Positions 41,789 through 50,692 of a stretch of 64,000 nucleotides of DNA are shown here, one piece after another. Positions within the stretch are counted from its first letter, which is position 1, and every line of letters starts with the position of its first letter. The DNA comes from Actinomadura syzygii (GTDB lineage Bacteria; Actinomycetota; Actinomycetes; Streptosporangiales; Streptosporangiaceae): assembly GCF_008085905.1 (NCBI RefSeq), contig NZ_VSFF01000006.1, positions 248,001-312,000 of the forward strand, in the 5' to 3' direction. The notes beneath the pieces were generated by a model. That model had not been told where the DNA came from. It searched no databases and saw only the letters and a list, made by a program, of their open reading frames with translations. Both the position numbers and the translations under genes were made by a program.

Positions 41789-43105
41789 TCAGCGGGTCGC
41801 GCCGTGGGCCAGGTCGAACCGGGCGACCCGCACGCCGAGCAGCGCGCCCGCGAAGTGGTCGGGACGGGTGTGGACGCCCGCGTAGATGCGGCTGATCCCG
41901 GCCTCGTCCGCCGCGTCCTGGTAGGACGTGAACGACCGGGTGACCCCCGGCAGCGACTCCGAGCTGACCGTGAACGTGTCGTCCGGCCCGAAGAAGGACC
42001 CCAGCACGATCGCCCCCGCTTCGGCGACGACGCTGTGCGCGCCCGGATAGGACGGGTCGGCGGGCGTCGTCGCGAGCGGGTTCCAGCCCGAGTCGGCGTG
42101 CGTGTCGGGGTTGCCGTCGGTGTCGGCCTCGCGGATCGCCGTGATCGGACGCCACACCCGGTAGTGGTACTTGCCGTCGTAGAACGCGATGACCGAGTCG
42201 GCGAACGTCCGGTCGAGCGCGGCGAACAGCGCGGCGGTGGCGGCGAGGCCGATCCCGTGGCGGCGGGCGGCGTTCTGCGCGATCTCGTTCCAGTAGTTCC
42301 AGATCGGCGCGGCCCAGAAGCGGGCCTGCGTGGTCTGGTCCGCCGTCCGGGTGGTGCTGGTGTCCTGGCCCAGCGACTGCACCTCGTTGATTCCCCTGGC
42401 GTAGGCGCGGGTGGTCAGCGCCGGGGGCGGGACGGGCCGGAACCTGTCGCCGCGTCCGAGCGCGAACGGCCGCACGGCCGCCCAGTGCGTGAACACCGGG
42501 GCGGGGAACGACGGCGGCGTCGGCCGGTAGTCGCCGGGACTGCCAGTCGGCACGTACGGCGGCGGCGTCGCGTCCGACCCGTCGTGCGCGCGGTCGGCGA
42601 GGACGGCCGCGGCGGCGCGCTGCCCGGCACGGATCCCGGCGGCCTTGGCCGGGCCGTCCGGGATGTCGGCCAGCTCGTCGGTCAGCCTGCGGTCCAGGTC
42701 CGCGCGGCGCGCCGGGTAGAGGGCGGCCAGGCTGTCGTGCCCGGCCTGCGCCGCCGCGGCCTCCCCCGACGCCGAACCCGACGCCGAACCCGACACGGAG
42801 CCCGACGCGGAGCCCGATCCCGCCGCGCCGCGCCCGGTGGCGGCGACGCCGCCCGCGATCGCCGTGTGCAGGATCGCGAAGCTCCGCGTCGGATGGACGG
42901 TCGCGGGCTGCGCGCCGGGCGTCCGCACGATCTCCAGCAGGGCCCGGTTCCAGTCGATCACCACCTCCCGGCCCTGCGCGGCACGCGCGCGCCCGCTGCC
43001 CTGGATCCCGTCCGGCTGCGCCCCGACTGCCTGGGCTCCCGACGTCGCGGCCACCGCGAACACCGTCCCTACCGCGAGGCCCGTGACGGCCAGCGTTCTC
43101 CTCAT
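41789..43105 (-). CDS. Secreted vanadium-haloperoxidase-like PAP2 protein
   Basis: A 438-residue exported protein of the vanadium-dependent haloperoxidase / PAP2 superfamily. A signal peptide ends near SGAQA. The vanadate or phosphate site motifs are present as KYHYRVWRP, SYPGAHS and SRIYAGVHTRPDH. A Ser/Gly run (GSGSASGSVSGSASGSASG) near residues 95-113 is a low-complexity insert encoded by imperfect tandem repeats. Whether it is a haloperoxidase or an acid phosphatase cannot be told from sequence. ATG 43105 has GAAGGGA about 8 nt upstream. It is the first gene of a redox operon. Confidence 0.85.
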   Translation of the reverse strand: MRRTLAVTGLAVGTVFAVAATSGAQAVGAQPDGIQGSGRARAAQGREVVIDWNRALLEIVRTPGAQPATVHPTRSFAILHTAIAGGVAATGRGAAGSGSASGSVSGSASGSASGEAAAAQAGHDSLAALYPARRADLDRRLTDELADIPDGPAKAAGIRAGQRAAAAVLADRAHDGSDATPPPYVPTGSPGDYRPTPPSFPAPVFTHWAAVRPFALGRGDRFRPVPPPALTTRAYARGINEVQSLGQDTSTTRTADQTTQARFWAAPIWNYWNEIAQNAARRHGIGLAATAALFAALDRTFADSVIAFYDGKYHYRVWRPITAIREADTDGNPDTHADSGWNPLATTPADPSYPGAHSVVAEAGAIVLGSFFGPDDTFTVSSESLPGVTRSFTSYQDAADEAGISRIYAGVHTRPDHFAGALLGVRVARFDLAHGATR

Positions 43106-43150
43106 CTCCCCGTCCCTTCGTCGACAACGGTCGAGAAGAAGTAGGCGGGC

Positions 43151-43211
43151 GGGTTACACGACCTCGATCCCCGAGCCGATTCCCAAGCCGGATTCCCGAG
43201 CCGTGTAACCC
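43151..43211. promoter_or_regulatory. Spaced inverted repeat in divergent promoter region
   Basis: GGGTTACACG (43151-43160) and CGTGTAACCC (43202-43211) are perfect 10-bp inverted repeats separated by 41 bp, between the haloperoxidase-like operon and the divergent secreted-protein gene. Each arm, read towards the far gene, offers a GGTTACA that could serve as an ECF-type -35, so the pair may be two facing promoters or a dimeric operator. Confidence 0.4.
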
Positions 43212-43265
43212 CCGCGCCTATCCATTCACCGAGACGAACCACCGCTCAGGGGGAGGAGAACGACG

Positions 43266-43730
43266 ATGCGAATTCGAGCAGGGGCCGGGCTGCTGGTCGT
43301 GGGGGCGCTCGCGCTGTCCACGGCCGTCGCCGCGGGGGGCGCCGCTCAGGCGAAGGAACGCCCGTGCGGCCGTCCCGTGTCGACTTCGGGGCACGGCACG
43401 GCGGGCACGCCGTGGACGCTCAAGTCGCAGTACGACGACGACGGCACGCCGCCGAACCGGCTCGTCGCCGGGGAGGAGTTCGAGATCGACACCGGCGTCG
43501 CCGGGCAGCACTGGTCGGTCGTGTTCACCGACAACGGCACGGAGTTCTTCCGCAACAACGACGACGTCTCCATCGCGACCGGGATCCGGGAGGTCCACCC
43601 GAACCCGGTGCCGCGGGGGCTGCCGAACGTGATGGCCGCGCACGCCGAGCGCAAGGACGCGGCCGGCAACGTGATCGAGACCATCGACGGCTCGGTCAAG
43701 CTCGACCCGCCGCCGCCGCGCTGCGGCTGA
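43266..43730 (+). CDS. Small secreted protein, unknown function
   Basis: A 154-residue protein with a signal peptide (residues 1-29, AGGAAQA) and a mature part of about 125 residues with two Cys (one near the N-terminus in ERPCGRP, one near the end in PPRCG) that may form a disulfide. Segments LVAGEEFEIDTGVAGQHWSV and FFRNNDDVSIATG suggest a compact beta domain. No family is recognised. AGGAG lies 7 nt before ATG 43266. It is divergent from the haloperoxidase-like operon and ends at a strong hairpin. Confidence 0.65.
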   Translation: MRIRAGAGLLVVGALALSTAVAAGGAAQAKERPCGRPVSTSGHGTAGTPWTLKSQYDDDGTPPNRLVAGEEFEIDTGVAGQHWSVVFTDNGTEFFRNNDDVSIATGIREVHPNPVPRGLPNVMAAHAERKDAAGNVIETIDGSVKLDPPPPRCG

Positions 43731-43737
43731 CCGGACG

Positions 43738-43771
43738 GGCGTCCGGCGGCCCCAGTGCCGCCGGGCGCCCT
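43738..43771 (+). terminator. Terminator hairpin after the small secreted protein gene
   Basis: Arms 43738-43751 and 43758-43771 pair over 14 bp with one G-T wobble-type mismatch (GGGCGTCCGGCGGC with GCCGCCGGGCGCCC), loop 6 nt, 8 bp after the stop. Confidence 0.65.
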
Positions 43772-43810
43772 CCACCCTCCCGGGCCTGCGCAGGGCCTCC
43801 GGGGGTCTAC

Positions 43811-43854
43811 TCGGTGCTCACGCGGTGCTCACTCGGTGCTCACTGGGTGCTCAC
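43811..43854. repeat. 11-bp tandem repeat, four copies
   Basis: TCGGTGCTCAC (43811-43821), GCGGTGCTCAC, TCGGTGCTCAC and TGGGTGCTCAC (to 43854). The last copy contains the stop codon (43851-43853) of the convergent flavin monooxygenase gene. It lies in the gap after the terminator hairpin. Confidence 0.8.
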
Positions 43855-45011
43855 GCGGAGCTGCGGCGCAGCCGGGCCTCGGACACGGCCGCCGCCTCCC
43901 GCCATTCGGCGGCGAGCAGCTCGTAGGAGCGGACGCGGTCCGCGTGGCCGTGCGTGACCGTGGTGATGAGCAGCTCGTCCGCGCCGGTGACGCGCTGGAG
44001 GACGTCCAGCCCGGCGGCGACGGTCCGGGGCGAGCCGAAGAACTGCGTCTCGACCCGGTCGGCGACGAGGTCCAGCTCGTCCGGTTTCCACTGGTGCGCG
44101 GCGGCGTCGTCCGCCGTCGGGAACGGGACGGCGCCGAGCCCCGTCCTGATCCGGTGCACCCACAGCGAGTACGGGGACGCGAGCACCTCCGCCTCGTCGT
44201 CGGTCGGCGCCGTCACGACGTCGGCGGACACGATGACGTACGGCGCGTCCAGGACGGCCGACGGACGGAACGCCGCCCGGTAGGCGTCCACCGCCTGGAG
44301 GACGGTCGCGGGGCTGGAATGGTAGTTCGCCGCGAACGGCAGGCCGTGCCGCCCGGCGATCCTGGCGGTCCGGTGGTCGTCGCCGAGGATCCACGGTTCC
44401 AGGTCGGCGCCCTCGCCCGGGTTCGCGCGGACGCGCTGCCCGTCCTGGACGTAGGAGCCGTCCAGCAGGGCGAGCACGGCGGCGACGACGTCGGCGAACT
44501 CGGCCGGCATCGCGCCGAGCTGGACGAGCAGCGTCTCCTGGAGCTTGAGCGCGGCGGACCGCGCGAGCCCCGGCGGGTCCGACGCGACGGGGATGAGGAG
44601 CCCGTCCACGAACTCCACCGCCCGGCGCGGCGGGCGCCGCCTCCCGCCCGCCGCCCGGACGGTGGCCCGGTCGCGTTCCCGGTCGGAGCGGCCGAGGCCG
44701 AGGTCGATGCGTCCGGGGTAGAGGGCGTCGAGCGTGCCGAACTGCTCGACGATCGAGAGCGCCGTCCGGTGCCTGGTCTGTAAGGCGCCCGACCCGACGC
44801 GGATCCGGGACGTCGCCGCCGCGACCGCCGCGATGAGGACGGGCGGGGCCGCCGCCGCGAGTCCGGGCGCGAGGTGGTGCTCGGCGATCCAGTACCGGCG
44901 GTAGCCCGCCCGTTCCGCGTGCCGGGCCAGGTCGAGGGAGTTGCGCACCGCGTCCGCCGGGCCGCCGCCCGCCGGGACCGGCGCGAGATCGAGAACGGAG
45001 AGGGGGATCAT
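43851..45011 (-). CDS. LLM-class flavin-dependent monooxygenase (MsnO8-like)
   Basis: A 386-residue luciferase-like TIM-barrel protein: [50 protein letters not shown] and [12 protein letters not shown] are the family landmarks. These enzymes use FMNH2 and O2. It is the last gene of the ssuCBA operon, 68 bp after ssuA, so a role in attacking an imported sulfonate is likely. It is a clear paralogue of the protein at 48363-49499 (same N-terminus and the shared [11 protein letters not shown] box near the end). Confidence 0.82.
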   Translation of the reverse strand: MIPLSVLDLAPVPAGGGPADAVRNSLDLARHAERAGYRRYWIAEHHLAPGLAAAAPPVLIAAVAAATSRIRVGSGALQTRHRTALSIVEQFGTLDALYPGRIDLGLGRSDRERDRATVRAAGGRRRPPRRAVEFVDGLLIPVASDPPGLARSAALKLQETLLVQLGAMPAEFADVVAAVLALLDGSYVQDGQRVRANPGEGADLEPWILGDDHRTARIAGRHGLPFAANYHSSPATVLQAVDAYRAAFRPSAVLDAPYVIVSADVVTAPTDDEAEVLASPYSLWVHRIRTGLGAVPFPTADDAAAHQWKPDELDLVADRVETQFFGSPRTVAAGLDVLQRVTGADELLITTVTHGHADRVRSYELLAAEWREAAAVSEARLRRSSA

Positions 45012-45079
45012 GGGAGACCGTCCGTCCGGGAGCGGAGGGCGGCGGGCGGGTGACCCGCCGCCCTGGGGATGGTGAAGGG

Positions 45080-46081
45080 TCACGTTCCTTGCTGGGGCCG
45101 CGCCGTCACGGCCAGGTCGTTGAAGCGCCGGTCGAAGAACCCGGCGATCGAGACCTTGCGCGGGACCAGCCCGACCCCGGCGAAGGAGTCGGCGATCTGC
45201 TGCTCCGAGGCGATCACGGAGTCGTCGATCGGGATGGTCGTGGTGAGCCGCCGCTGCACGGCGCGCTGGGCGACGGGCCCGGGGAGCCGGGTCTGCTTCG
45301 CCCAGATGGCCGCCCACTGGTCCGGATGCGAGCTGGACCACTGCACCGCCCGCTGGTACCGGGACAGGAAGTCCTTGAGCGCGGCGCTCCGGGCCTTGTT
45401 CTTGAGGGTGCCCTTGGACGTGACCTGGAATCCGTAGCCATTGGTGTAGCCGGTGCCGTCCGCCAGGATCCGGGCGCCGTTCTGCAGTTCGGCCTGGGCG
45501 GTGTACGGCTCCCAGGTGGCCCAGGCGTCGACTCGTCCGCCGGTGAGGGCGGTGAGGGCGTCGGCGGGCTGGAGGTACTGCGGCTGGACGTCGCCGAACT
45601 TCAACCCGTTCTTCGTCAGCACCGACAGCAGGTGGTAGTTGGCGGAGCTGCCCTTGGCGACCGCCACCTTCTTCCCCTTGAGGTCGGCCGGGGTGCGGAG
45701 CGGCGAGTCCTTGGGCACCACGATCGCCTGCCCGGTCAGCCGGGACGTGGTCGCGCCGACGAGCACGATCCGCGCCCCGGACGCCGCCGCGAACACCGGC
45801 GGCGTGTTCCCGACCACCCCGAAGTCGACCGACCCGGCGTTGATCCCCTCCAGGATCGGCGGCCCGGACGTGAACAGCGACCACTTGACCTTGTAGGTGA
45901 GGCCGTCGAGCTGACCGGCGGCGGCCAGCATGTCCTGGAGGCTGGCGCCCTTCTGGTCCCCGACCCGGAGGACGACCTGCCCGTTCTCCTCCGCCCCGTC
46001 GCCGGACGAGCACCCGCCCAACGCCGCGACCAGCGCGCCCAACGCGACCAGCACGAGCGCCGCACTCCGCGTCCCGCTCAC
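45080..46081 (-). CDS. ssuA: ABC transporter substrate-binding lipoprotein, SsuA-like
   Basis: A 333-residue lipoprotein (lipobox ALGGC near residue 24) of the NMT1/SsuA family: [52 protein letters not shown], and [12 protein letters not shown]. These proteins bind alkanesulfonates or taurine outside the cell. GTG 46081 overlaps the ATPase stop by 4 bp (GTGA). The two leader-peptide promoters and the flavin monooxygenases nearby support sulfonate as substrate over nitrate or thiamine precursor. Confidence 0.85.
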   Translation of the reverse strand: MSGTRSAALVLVALGALVAALGGCSSGDGAEENGQVVLRVGDQKGASLQDMLAAAGQLDGLTYKVKWSLFTSGPPILEGINAGSVDFGVVGNTPPVFAAASGARIVLVGATTSRLTGQAIVVPKDSPLRTPADLKGKKVAVAKGSSANYHLLSVLTKNGLKFGDVQPQYLQPADALTALTGGRVDAWATWEPYTAQAELQNGARILADGTGYTNGYGFQVTSKGTLKNKARSAALKDFLSRYQRAVQWSSSHPDQWAAIWAKQTRLPGPVAQRAVQRRLTTTIPIDDSVIASEQQIADSFAGVGLVPRKVSIAGFFDRRFNDLAVTARPQQGT

Positions 46082-46815
46082 TTGGATCCCTCCAGAGCCA
46101 CACCCAGCCGAGTGAGAAGAACCGAGCGCAGCTCGACCAGCTCCGGGTGGTCGCGCTCGCGCGGCCGGGGCAGGGCGACCTCGGACTGGTGGGCGATGCG
46201 GCCGTCGTCCAGGACCAGGACGCGGTCCGCGAGCAGCAGCGCCTCGTCCACGTCGTGCGTCACCAGCAGCACGCCGGGGCGGTGCCGCTCCCACAGGTCG
46301 AGCACCAGCCGGTGGACGTTGATGCGCGTCAGCGCGTCGAGCGCGCTGAACGGCTCGTCGAGCAGCAGCAGGTCCGGGTCGCGGACGAGGGCGCGGGCGA
46401 GGGACACGCGCTGCGCCTCCCCGCCGGACAGGGTGAGCGGCCACACGTCCCGCCGCTCGGTCAGCCCGACCTCGGCGAGCGCCGTGTCGGCGGCGGCCAC
46501 CGGGGCCGGGACGCGCAGCCCGAGCGTGACGTTGCCGAGCACCCGCTTCCAGGGGACGAGCCTCGGCTCCTGGAACGCGACCGCGACCGTGCCGTCGACG
46601 CGGAGGTCGCCGGAGGTGTCGCGGTCCAGCCCGGCGAGCACGCGCAGCAGCGTGGACTTGCCCGAGCCGCTGCGGCCGAGCAGGGCGACGAACTCGCCGC
46701 GCGCGATGTCCAGGTCCAGCCCGTCGAGGACGACCCGCGACCCGAACCGCTTGGTCAGCCCCTTCACCTGGGCGGCGGTCGTGGAGGTCACGTCCCGAGC
46801 AGTCCGCGTCGCCAT
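46078..46815 (-). CDS. ssuB: ABC transporter ATP-binding protein, SsuB-like
   Basis: A 245-residue ATPase with Walker [11 protein letters not shown]-loop ([13 protein letters not shown]), signature [15 protein letters not shown], Walker [13 protein letters not shown] and H-loop VTHDVDEA. The EPRLVPW Q-loop is typical of SsuB/TauB. It powers import by the adjacent permease. It starts at ATG 46815 inside the end of the permease gene (28-bp overlap) and overlaps the ssuA GTG by 4 bp, so the three are translated together. Confidence 0.9.
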   Translation of the reverse strand: MATRTARDVTSTTAAQVKGLTKRFGSRVVLDGLDLDIARGEFVALLGRSGSGKSTLLRVLAGLDRDTSGDLRVDGTVAVAFQEPRLVPWKRVLGNVTLGLRVPAPVAAADTALAEVGLTERRDVWPLTLSGGEAQRVSLARALVRDPDLLLLDEPFSALDALTRINVHRLVLDLWERHRPGVLLVTHDVDEALLLADRVLVLDDGRIAHQSEVALPRPRERDHPELVELRSVLLTRLGVALEGSK

Positions 46816-47615
46816 GACAGGGCCCTCCTCTCGGCCAGCCGGACGAGCGCGTCCGTCGCGAGCCCGAGGACCGCGTACACGAGCAGCCCGAGGACGACGA
46901 TGTCCACCCGCAGGAACTCGCGGGCGTCGTTGATCATGAAGCCGAGGCCCTTGCTCGCGTTGATCTGCTCCGCCACGATCAGCGCGAGCCAGGCGACGCC
47001 GAGGCTCTGCCGGAGCCCGACCAGCGCCTGCGGCAGCGCGCCGGGCAGCACGATGTGCCTGATCAGCGCTATCCGGCCGAGCTGGAGAACGCGCCCGACC
47101 TCGGCGAGCTTGGCGTCCACGCCGCGGATCCCGGCGTAGGTGTTGAGGTAGATCGGGAAGAGCACGCCGAAGGCGACGAGGATGACCTTCGGGGTCTCCC
47201 CGATCCCGAACCAGAGGATGAACAGCGGGATCAGCCCGAACAGCGGCAGCGCCCGCAGCATCTGGAGCGGCGGGTCGAGGAGCCCCTCGCCCGCGCGGCT
47301 GAGCCCGGCGGCCAGCGCCAGCGCGAGCCCGGCGGCGGCGCCGAGCGCGAAGCCGATGAGGGCCCGCTGGAGCGACACGGCGACGGCGTCGCCGAGCGTC
47401 CCGTCGGCGGTCAGCGTGGCGGCGGTGCGGGCGACGGTCGCGGGCGCCGGCAGCAGCCGGTCGGACAGGAGGCCCGTGCTGCTCGCGACCTGCCAGAGGA
47501 TCAGCAGGGCGGGCGGGCTGACCGCGCGGAGCCCGAGGCGCGGCCGCGGAAGCGCGGGGAGTCGGGGACGCGCCCGGGTCGCCGGGCGCGCGATATCGAC
47601 GGACGATGTGGACAT
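46788..47615 (-). CDS. ssuC: ABC transporter permease, SsuC-like
   Basis: A 275-residue permease with six hydrophobic helices and the cytoplasmic EAA loop (SLGVAWLALIVAEQINASKG and GLGFMINDAREF), as in SsuC/TauC. The N-terminal 30 residues are Arg/Pro-rich. It is the first structural gene after leader peptide 1, whose stop is 79 bp upstream. The intervening sequence is GC-rich and can fold (CCGGTCGGCTGGACGGCCGG), as expected for an attenuator. It overlaps ssuB by 28 bp. Confidence 0.9.
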   Translation of the reverse strand: MSTSSVDIARPATRARPRLPALPRPRLGLRAVSPPALLILWQVASSTGLLSDRLLPAPATVARTAATLTADGTLGDAVAVSLQRALIGFALGAAAGLALALAAGLSRAGEGLLDPPLQMLRALPLFGLIPLFILWFGIGETPKVILVAFGVLFPIYLNTYAGIRGVDAKLAEVGRVLQLGRIALIRHIVLPGALPQALVGLRQSLGVAWLALIVAEQINASKGLGFMINDAREFLRVDIVVLGLLVYAVLGLATDALVRLAERRALSWRRGLLGT

Positions 47616-47694
47616 GGACCTGCGAGTCCCTTCGTGAGAACCGGTCGGCTGGACGGCCGGTCGGCGGTCGCCGCGGCGTCCGGAGTCGCGTTCG

Positions 47695-47772
47695 TCAGCG
47701 CGGACACAGGGCGCTCGCCTGCAGCCGCAGATCCACGTGCAGCCGCGCGACGAGGGTGATCAGGGCACTCAC
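47695..47772 (-). CDS. Cysteine leader peptide 1, upstream of ssuC
   Basis: A 25-residue peptide ending LVARLHVDLRLQASALCPR, of the actinobacterial type with RxHVDL and a late Cys codon, found before sulfur genes. GTG 47772 lies exactly 7 nt after the predicted -10, so the transcript is probably leaderless. Ribosome stalling at the Cys codon when cysteine is scarce would change folding of the 79 nt before ssuC. An ATG at 47793 is possible but lies in the promoter. The last 19 residues are identical to leader peptide 2. Confidence 0.75.
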   Translation of the reverse strand: MSALITLVARLHVDLRLQASALCPR

Positions 47773-47779
47773 GGGAACC

Positions 47780-47816
47780 ACGATGAACGACATTTCCTAC
47801 CAAGTCAATAGGAAAT
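47780..47816 (-). promoter_or_regulatory. Sulfur-operon promoter 1 with 25-bp palindromic operator
   Basis: Palindrome ATTTCCTA-N9-TAGGAAAT at 47792-47816. On the minus strand its centre contains TTGACT (47808-47803) as -35; 17 bp later CATCGT (47785-47780) is the -10, then 7 nt to the GTG of leader peptide 1. The same 25 bp with one change, and the same spacing, occurs at 53941-53965. The palindrome overlaps the 3' end of the FMN reductase gene. Confidence 0.7.
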
Positions 47817-48326
47817 ACATGAAACGGCGGCCTCGACCTGGGGGGCGACGCGGCGGGCCCAGTCGTCCAGGACCTTGTCCGCCTGCTCGAACTGGCTCTC
47901 CAGCAGCACGCCGCCCGGAGTGGGGACGAACGCGCCCAGCTCGACCAGCACCGGACGCAGGTGGACCTCCACGGCGAGCGCGTGCCGCGCGTCGCCCATC
48001 ACCATCAGCGGCAGCGCCACGGTCGAGGCGAGCGCCCCGCTGGACAGGCGGTCCAGGAACGTCTTCAGCAGGCCCGTGTAGGCGCCCTTGTAGGTCGGGC
48101 TCGCGACGACGAGCACGTCCGCGTCGAGGACGGTCTGCACCGCCGCCTCCACCGCCGCCGACGCGGACGGCGAGCCGAGCGCGGGCGCCAGCGCCGACAG
48201 GTCGAGGATCTCCTGCTCGACCGGCCCTATCCGGCCGCCGACCAGCTCGGCGGCCTGGACGGCGGCGGCCCGGGTGCGCGACCCCGGCCGGGGATTGCCG
48301 ATCAACGAGACGAGGCGCGTGGCCAT
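47805..48326 (-). CDS. NADPH-dependent FMN reductase (SsuE-like)
   Basis: A 173-residue flavodoxin-fold protein: MATRLVSLIGNPRPGSRTRA (FMN phosphate loop), VLVVASPTYKGAYTGLLKTF and MVMGDARHALAVE. These reduce FMN with NAD(P)H and supply FMNH2 to two-component sulfonate monooxygenases. AAGGAAGG lies 5 nt before ATG 48326. The last codons and stop run into the palindromic promoter of the ssuCBA operon, so the coding end is constrained by the operator. It is the sixth gene of the ssuD operon. Confidence 0.85.
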   Translation of the reverse strand: MATRLVSLIGNPRPGSRTRAAAVQAAELVGGRIGPVEQEILDLSALAPALGSPSASAAVEAAVQTVLDADVLVVASPTYKGAYTGLLKTFLDRLSSGALASTVALPLMVMGDARHALAVEVHLRPVLVELGAFVPTPGGVLLESQFEQADKVLDDWARRVAPQVEAAVSCISY

Positions 48327-48362
48327 CGGCCCTTCCTTTCGGTCTGAATCCGGTGGAGCGGT

Positions 48363-49499
48363 TTACGTGAGGGCCCATTCGGCGGCGAGCATCTCGTAGG
48401 AGCGGACGCGGTCGGCGTGGTCGTGGGTGATCGTGGTGATGAGCAGCTCGTCCGCGCCGGTGACGCGGCGGAGCGTCTCCAGGCGTTCCACGACGGCGCC
48501 GGGCGCGCCGGTGAACTGGGTGTCGACGCGGTCGGCGACGAGGGCGCGGTCGGCGTCCGTCCAGCGGTGGGACGCGGCGTCCGCCGGGGACGGGAACGGC
48601 ACGGCGGCGAGCCGCGAGCGGATGCTGTGCACCCACACCCCGTACGGGGACGCCAGCTCGCGGGCGTGCTCGTCGGTCCGCGCCACGACGACGTCGGCGG
48701 ACACCATGACGTACGGCTCGTCCAGCTCGGCGGACGGCTTGAACGCCTCCCGGTAGGCGGTGACCGCCTCCAGCACCTTGGCGGGCGCGACGTGGTAGTT
48801 CGCCGCGAACGGCAGCCCGCGCTCCCCCGCGACCCGCGCGCTCTCGCCGCCGCTGCTGCCGAGGATCCACAGCCGCAGGTCGGCCCCCTCGCCCGGTATG
48901 ACGTGGGCCGGGTGCCCGCGCGCGGAACGGTAGGCGCCCTCCAGGAGGGCGATGATGGCGTCGACCTGGTCGGGATAGTCGGGCGGTTCGGCGCCGGGCT
49001 GCTGGAGCAGCTCGTTCATGAGCGCGACCGTCGCGGACTCGGCGAGCCGGGCCGGGTCGAACGGCTTCGGGATGAGCAGCCCGTCGACCACGCGCGCCTC
49101 GGGCGGCGGCGGTTCTTCGTCGCCGTTCTTCGCGCGGCGCGCGGCATCGGCCCGCCGCCGCTGCCCGGAGCGGCCGAGGCCGAGGTCGATGCGTCCGGGG
49201 TGGAGCGCGTCGAGGGTGCCGAACTGCTCGACGATGGAGAGCGGCGTCCAGTGCCCGGTCTGCACCGCGCCCGAGCCGACCCGGATCCGCTCGGTCGCGG
49301 CGGCCACCGCGCCGATCAGGACCTGCGGCGCGGAGCTGGCCACGCCGGGCGCGAAGTGGTGCTCGGCGAGCCAGTAGCGGTGGTAGCCGAACTCCTCCGC
49401 GCGGCGGGCGAGGTCGAGCGTGCCGCGCAGCGCCTCGCGCGGCGTGCCCCCGGCCGGGATCGGCGCGAGGTCCAGGATGGACAGCGGGACGGCGCTCAT
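48363..49499 (-). CDS. LLM-class flavin-dependent monooxygenase (MsnO8-like), paralogue
   Basis: A 378-residue luciferase-like protein: [69 protein letters not shown], and the [20 protein letters not shown] box. It is close to the protein at 43851-45011 along the full length. An insert of about 15 acidic/proline residues ([17 protein letters not shown]) follows the LGLGRS motif. The ATG overlaps the upstream gene's stop (ATGA). It is part of the ssuD operon; the substrate is unknown. Confidence 0.82.
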   Translation of the reverse strand: MSAVPLSILDLAPIPAGGTPREALRGTLDLARRAEEFGYHRYWLAEHHFAPGVASSAPQVLIGAVAAATERIRVGSGAVQTGHWTPLSIVEQFGTLDALHPGRIDLGLGRSGQRRRADAARRAKNGDEEPPPPEARVVDGLLIPKPFDPARLAESATVALMNELLQQPGAEPPDYPDQVDAIIALLEGAYRSARGHPAHVIPGEGADLRLWILGSSGGESARVAGERGLPFAANYHVAPAKVLEAVTAYREAFKPSAELDEPYVMVSADVVVARTDEHARELASPYGVWVHSIRSRLAAVPFPSPADAASHRWTDADRALVADRVDTQFTGAPGAVVERLETLRRVTGADELLITTITHDHADRVRSYEMLAAEWALT

Positions 49500-50692
49500 G
49501 ATCCTCCTCCGGTGGTCGCGGCGGCGGGCGCGCTGTATCGGCCCTCCGGGCGGGAAAGGCCGAGCCGGGCGCGCAGCGTCGTCTCCCGGTACGCGGTCCG
49601 GAACGCGCCCCGGCGCTGGAGCTCCGGCACGAGCCGCCGGGTGATCCCGGTCAGGTCGTGCGGCAGGACGCCGGGCCGCAGCCGGAACCCGGTGAGGCCG
49701 GCGTCGAGCCGCTCCTCCAGCAGGTCGGCCAGTTCGGCGGCGGTGCCGGTGAAGACCTCGACCGCCGACGCGGGTCCGGCGCCGTCCAGCTCGTCCAGCC
49801 GGGCCTTGCGGACGGCCGCCGCGCCCGGCCGGTCGTCGATGAAGACCAGCAGGTCGGCGAACACCCGGAGCGGCTCGCCGCCGCGCCCGGCCGCCGCCTC
49901 GGCGGCGCGGACGCGGGAGACGGCGGCCCCGGTCCCGGCGCGCGAGTCCGGGGTCAGGTAGACGACGTCGGCGCCGCGGGCGGCGAACTCGTAGGCGGGC
50001 GGGCTGTCCGCGAGGACGGTGACGACCGGCTGCCCCTGCGGCGGACGCGGCGTGATCGACGGCCCGCGCACGTCGAAGTAAGGGCCCTCGAAGTCGATGT
50101 AGTGGAGCCTGTCACGGTCCAGGAACCGTCCGGTGGAGGCGTCGCGGATCTCGGCGTCGTCCTGCCAGCTGTCCCAGAGCCGCCGGACGACCTCGACCGC
50201 GTCGGCGGCCTCCGCGTTCAGGTCGGCGTCGGAGGCGATCCGCCCCGGCGGCGCGGCGGCGGACGCCCGGCGGCGGCCGAAGTGCCCGGCCTCCCGCACC
50301 CCGGCCGAGACGCGCGGACGCCAGCCCGCGCGCCCGTAGGACGCGAAGTCGAGCGACGCGACGCCGATCGAGACGTGGAACGGCTCGGTGTGCGTGACGT
50401 CCGTGGTCGGCACCAGCCCGATGTGCCCAGTGACCGGCGCGAGCCGGGCCGCGACCAGGACCGCGTCCAGCCCGCCCTGCAACCGCCCGGACGGTCGCGG
50501 GGTCAGTGCGTCCTCGATCGTGACGAAGTCGAGCAGGCCGCGCTCCGCCTCCCTCGCGAGGTCGGCCCAGTAGCGGGCGGTGAACAGGTCGGCCGGACGG
50601 GCGTCCGGGGCGCGCCACGCGGCCGGATGCCAGCCGACGCCTTCCAGCGCCACGGCCAGGTGCAGCCCGGTCCCGCCGTAGAGGCCGGTCAT
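49496..50692 (-). CDS. LLM-class flavin-dependent monooxygenase, NtaA/SnaA-related
   Basis: A 398-residue TIM-barrel monooxygenase: [64 protein letters not shown] and [20 protein letters not shown] are typical of the NtaA/SnaA/SoxA group. These take reduced FMN from a separate reductase and oxidise C-N or C-S compounds. It overlaps both neighbours by 4 bp (ATGA at each side). It may widen the range of organosulfur substrates, but the actual substrate is not shown by sequence. Confidence 0.82.
   Translation of the reverse strand: MTGLYGGTGLHLAVALEGVGWHPAAWRAPDARPADLFTARYWADLAREAERGLLDFVTIEDALTPRPSGRLQGGLDAVLVAARLAPVTGHIGLVPTTDVTHTEPFHVSIGVASLDFASYGRAGWRPRVSAGVREAGHFGRRRASAAAPPGRIASDADLNAEAADAVEVVRRLWDSWQDDAEIRDASTGRFLDRDRLHYIDFEGPYFDVRGPSITPRPPQGQPVVTVLADSPPAYEFAARGADVVYLTPDSRAGTGAAVSRVRAAEAAAGRGGEPLRVFADLLVFIDDRPGAAAVRKARLDELDGAGPASAVEVFTGTAAELADLLEERLDAGLTGFRLRPGVLPHDLTGITRRLVPELQRRGAFRTAYRETTLRARLGLSRPEGRYSAPAAATTGGGS

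Noticed and set aside
42770..42835. Repeat encoding Ser-Gly runs in the haloperoxidase-like gene
   Set aside because: Short low-complexity linker inside an intact gene; not an independent element.
43811..43854. Possible CRISPR-like array
   Set aside because: Units are directly abutting 11-mers without spacers; this is a simple tandem repeat.
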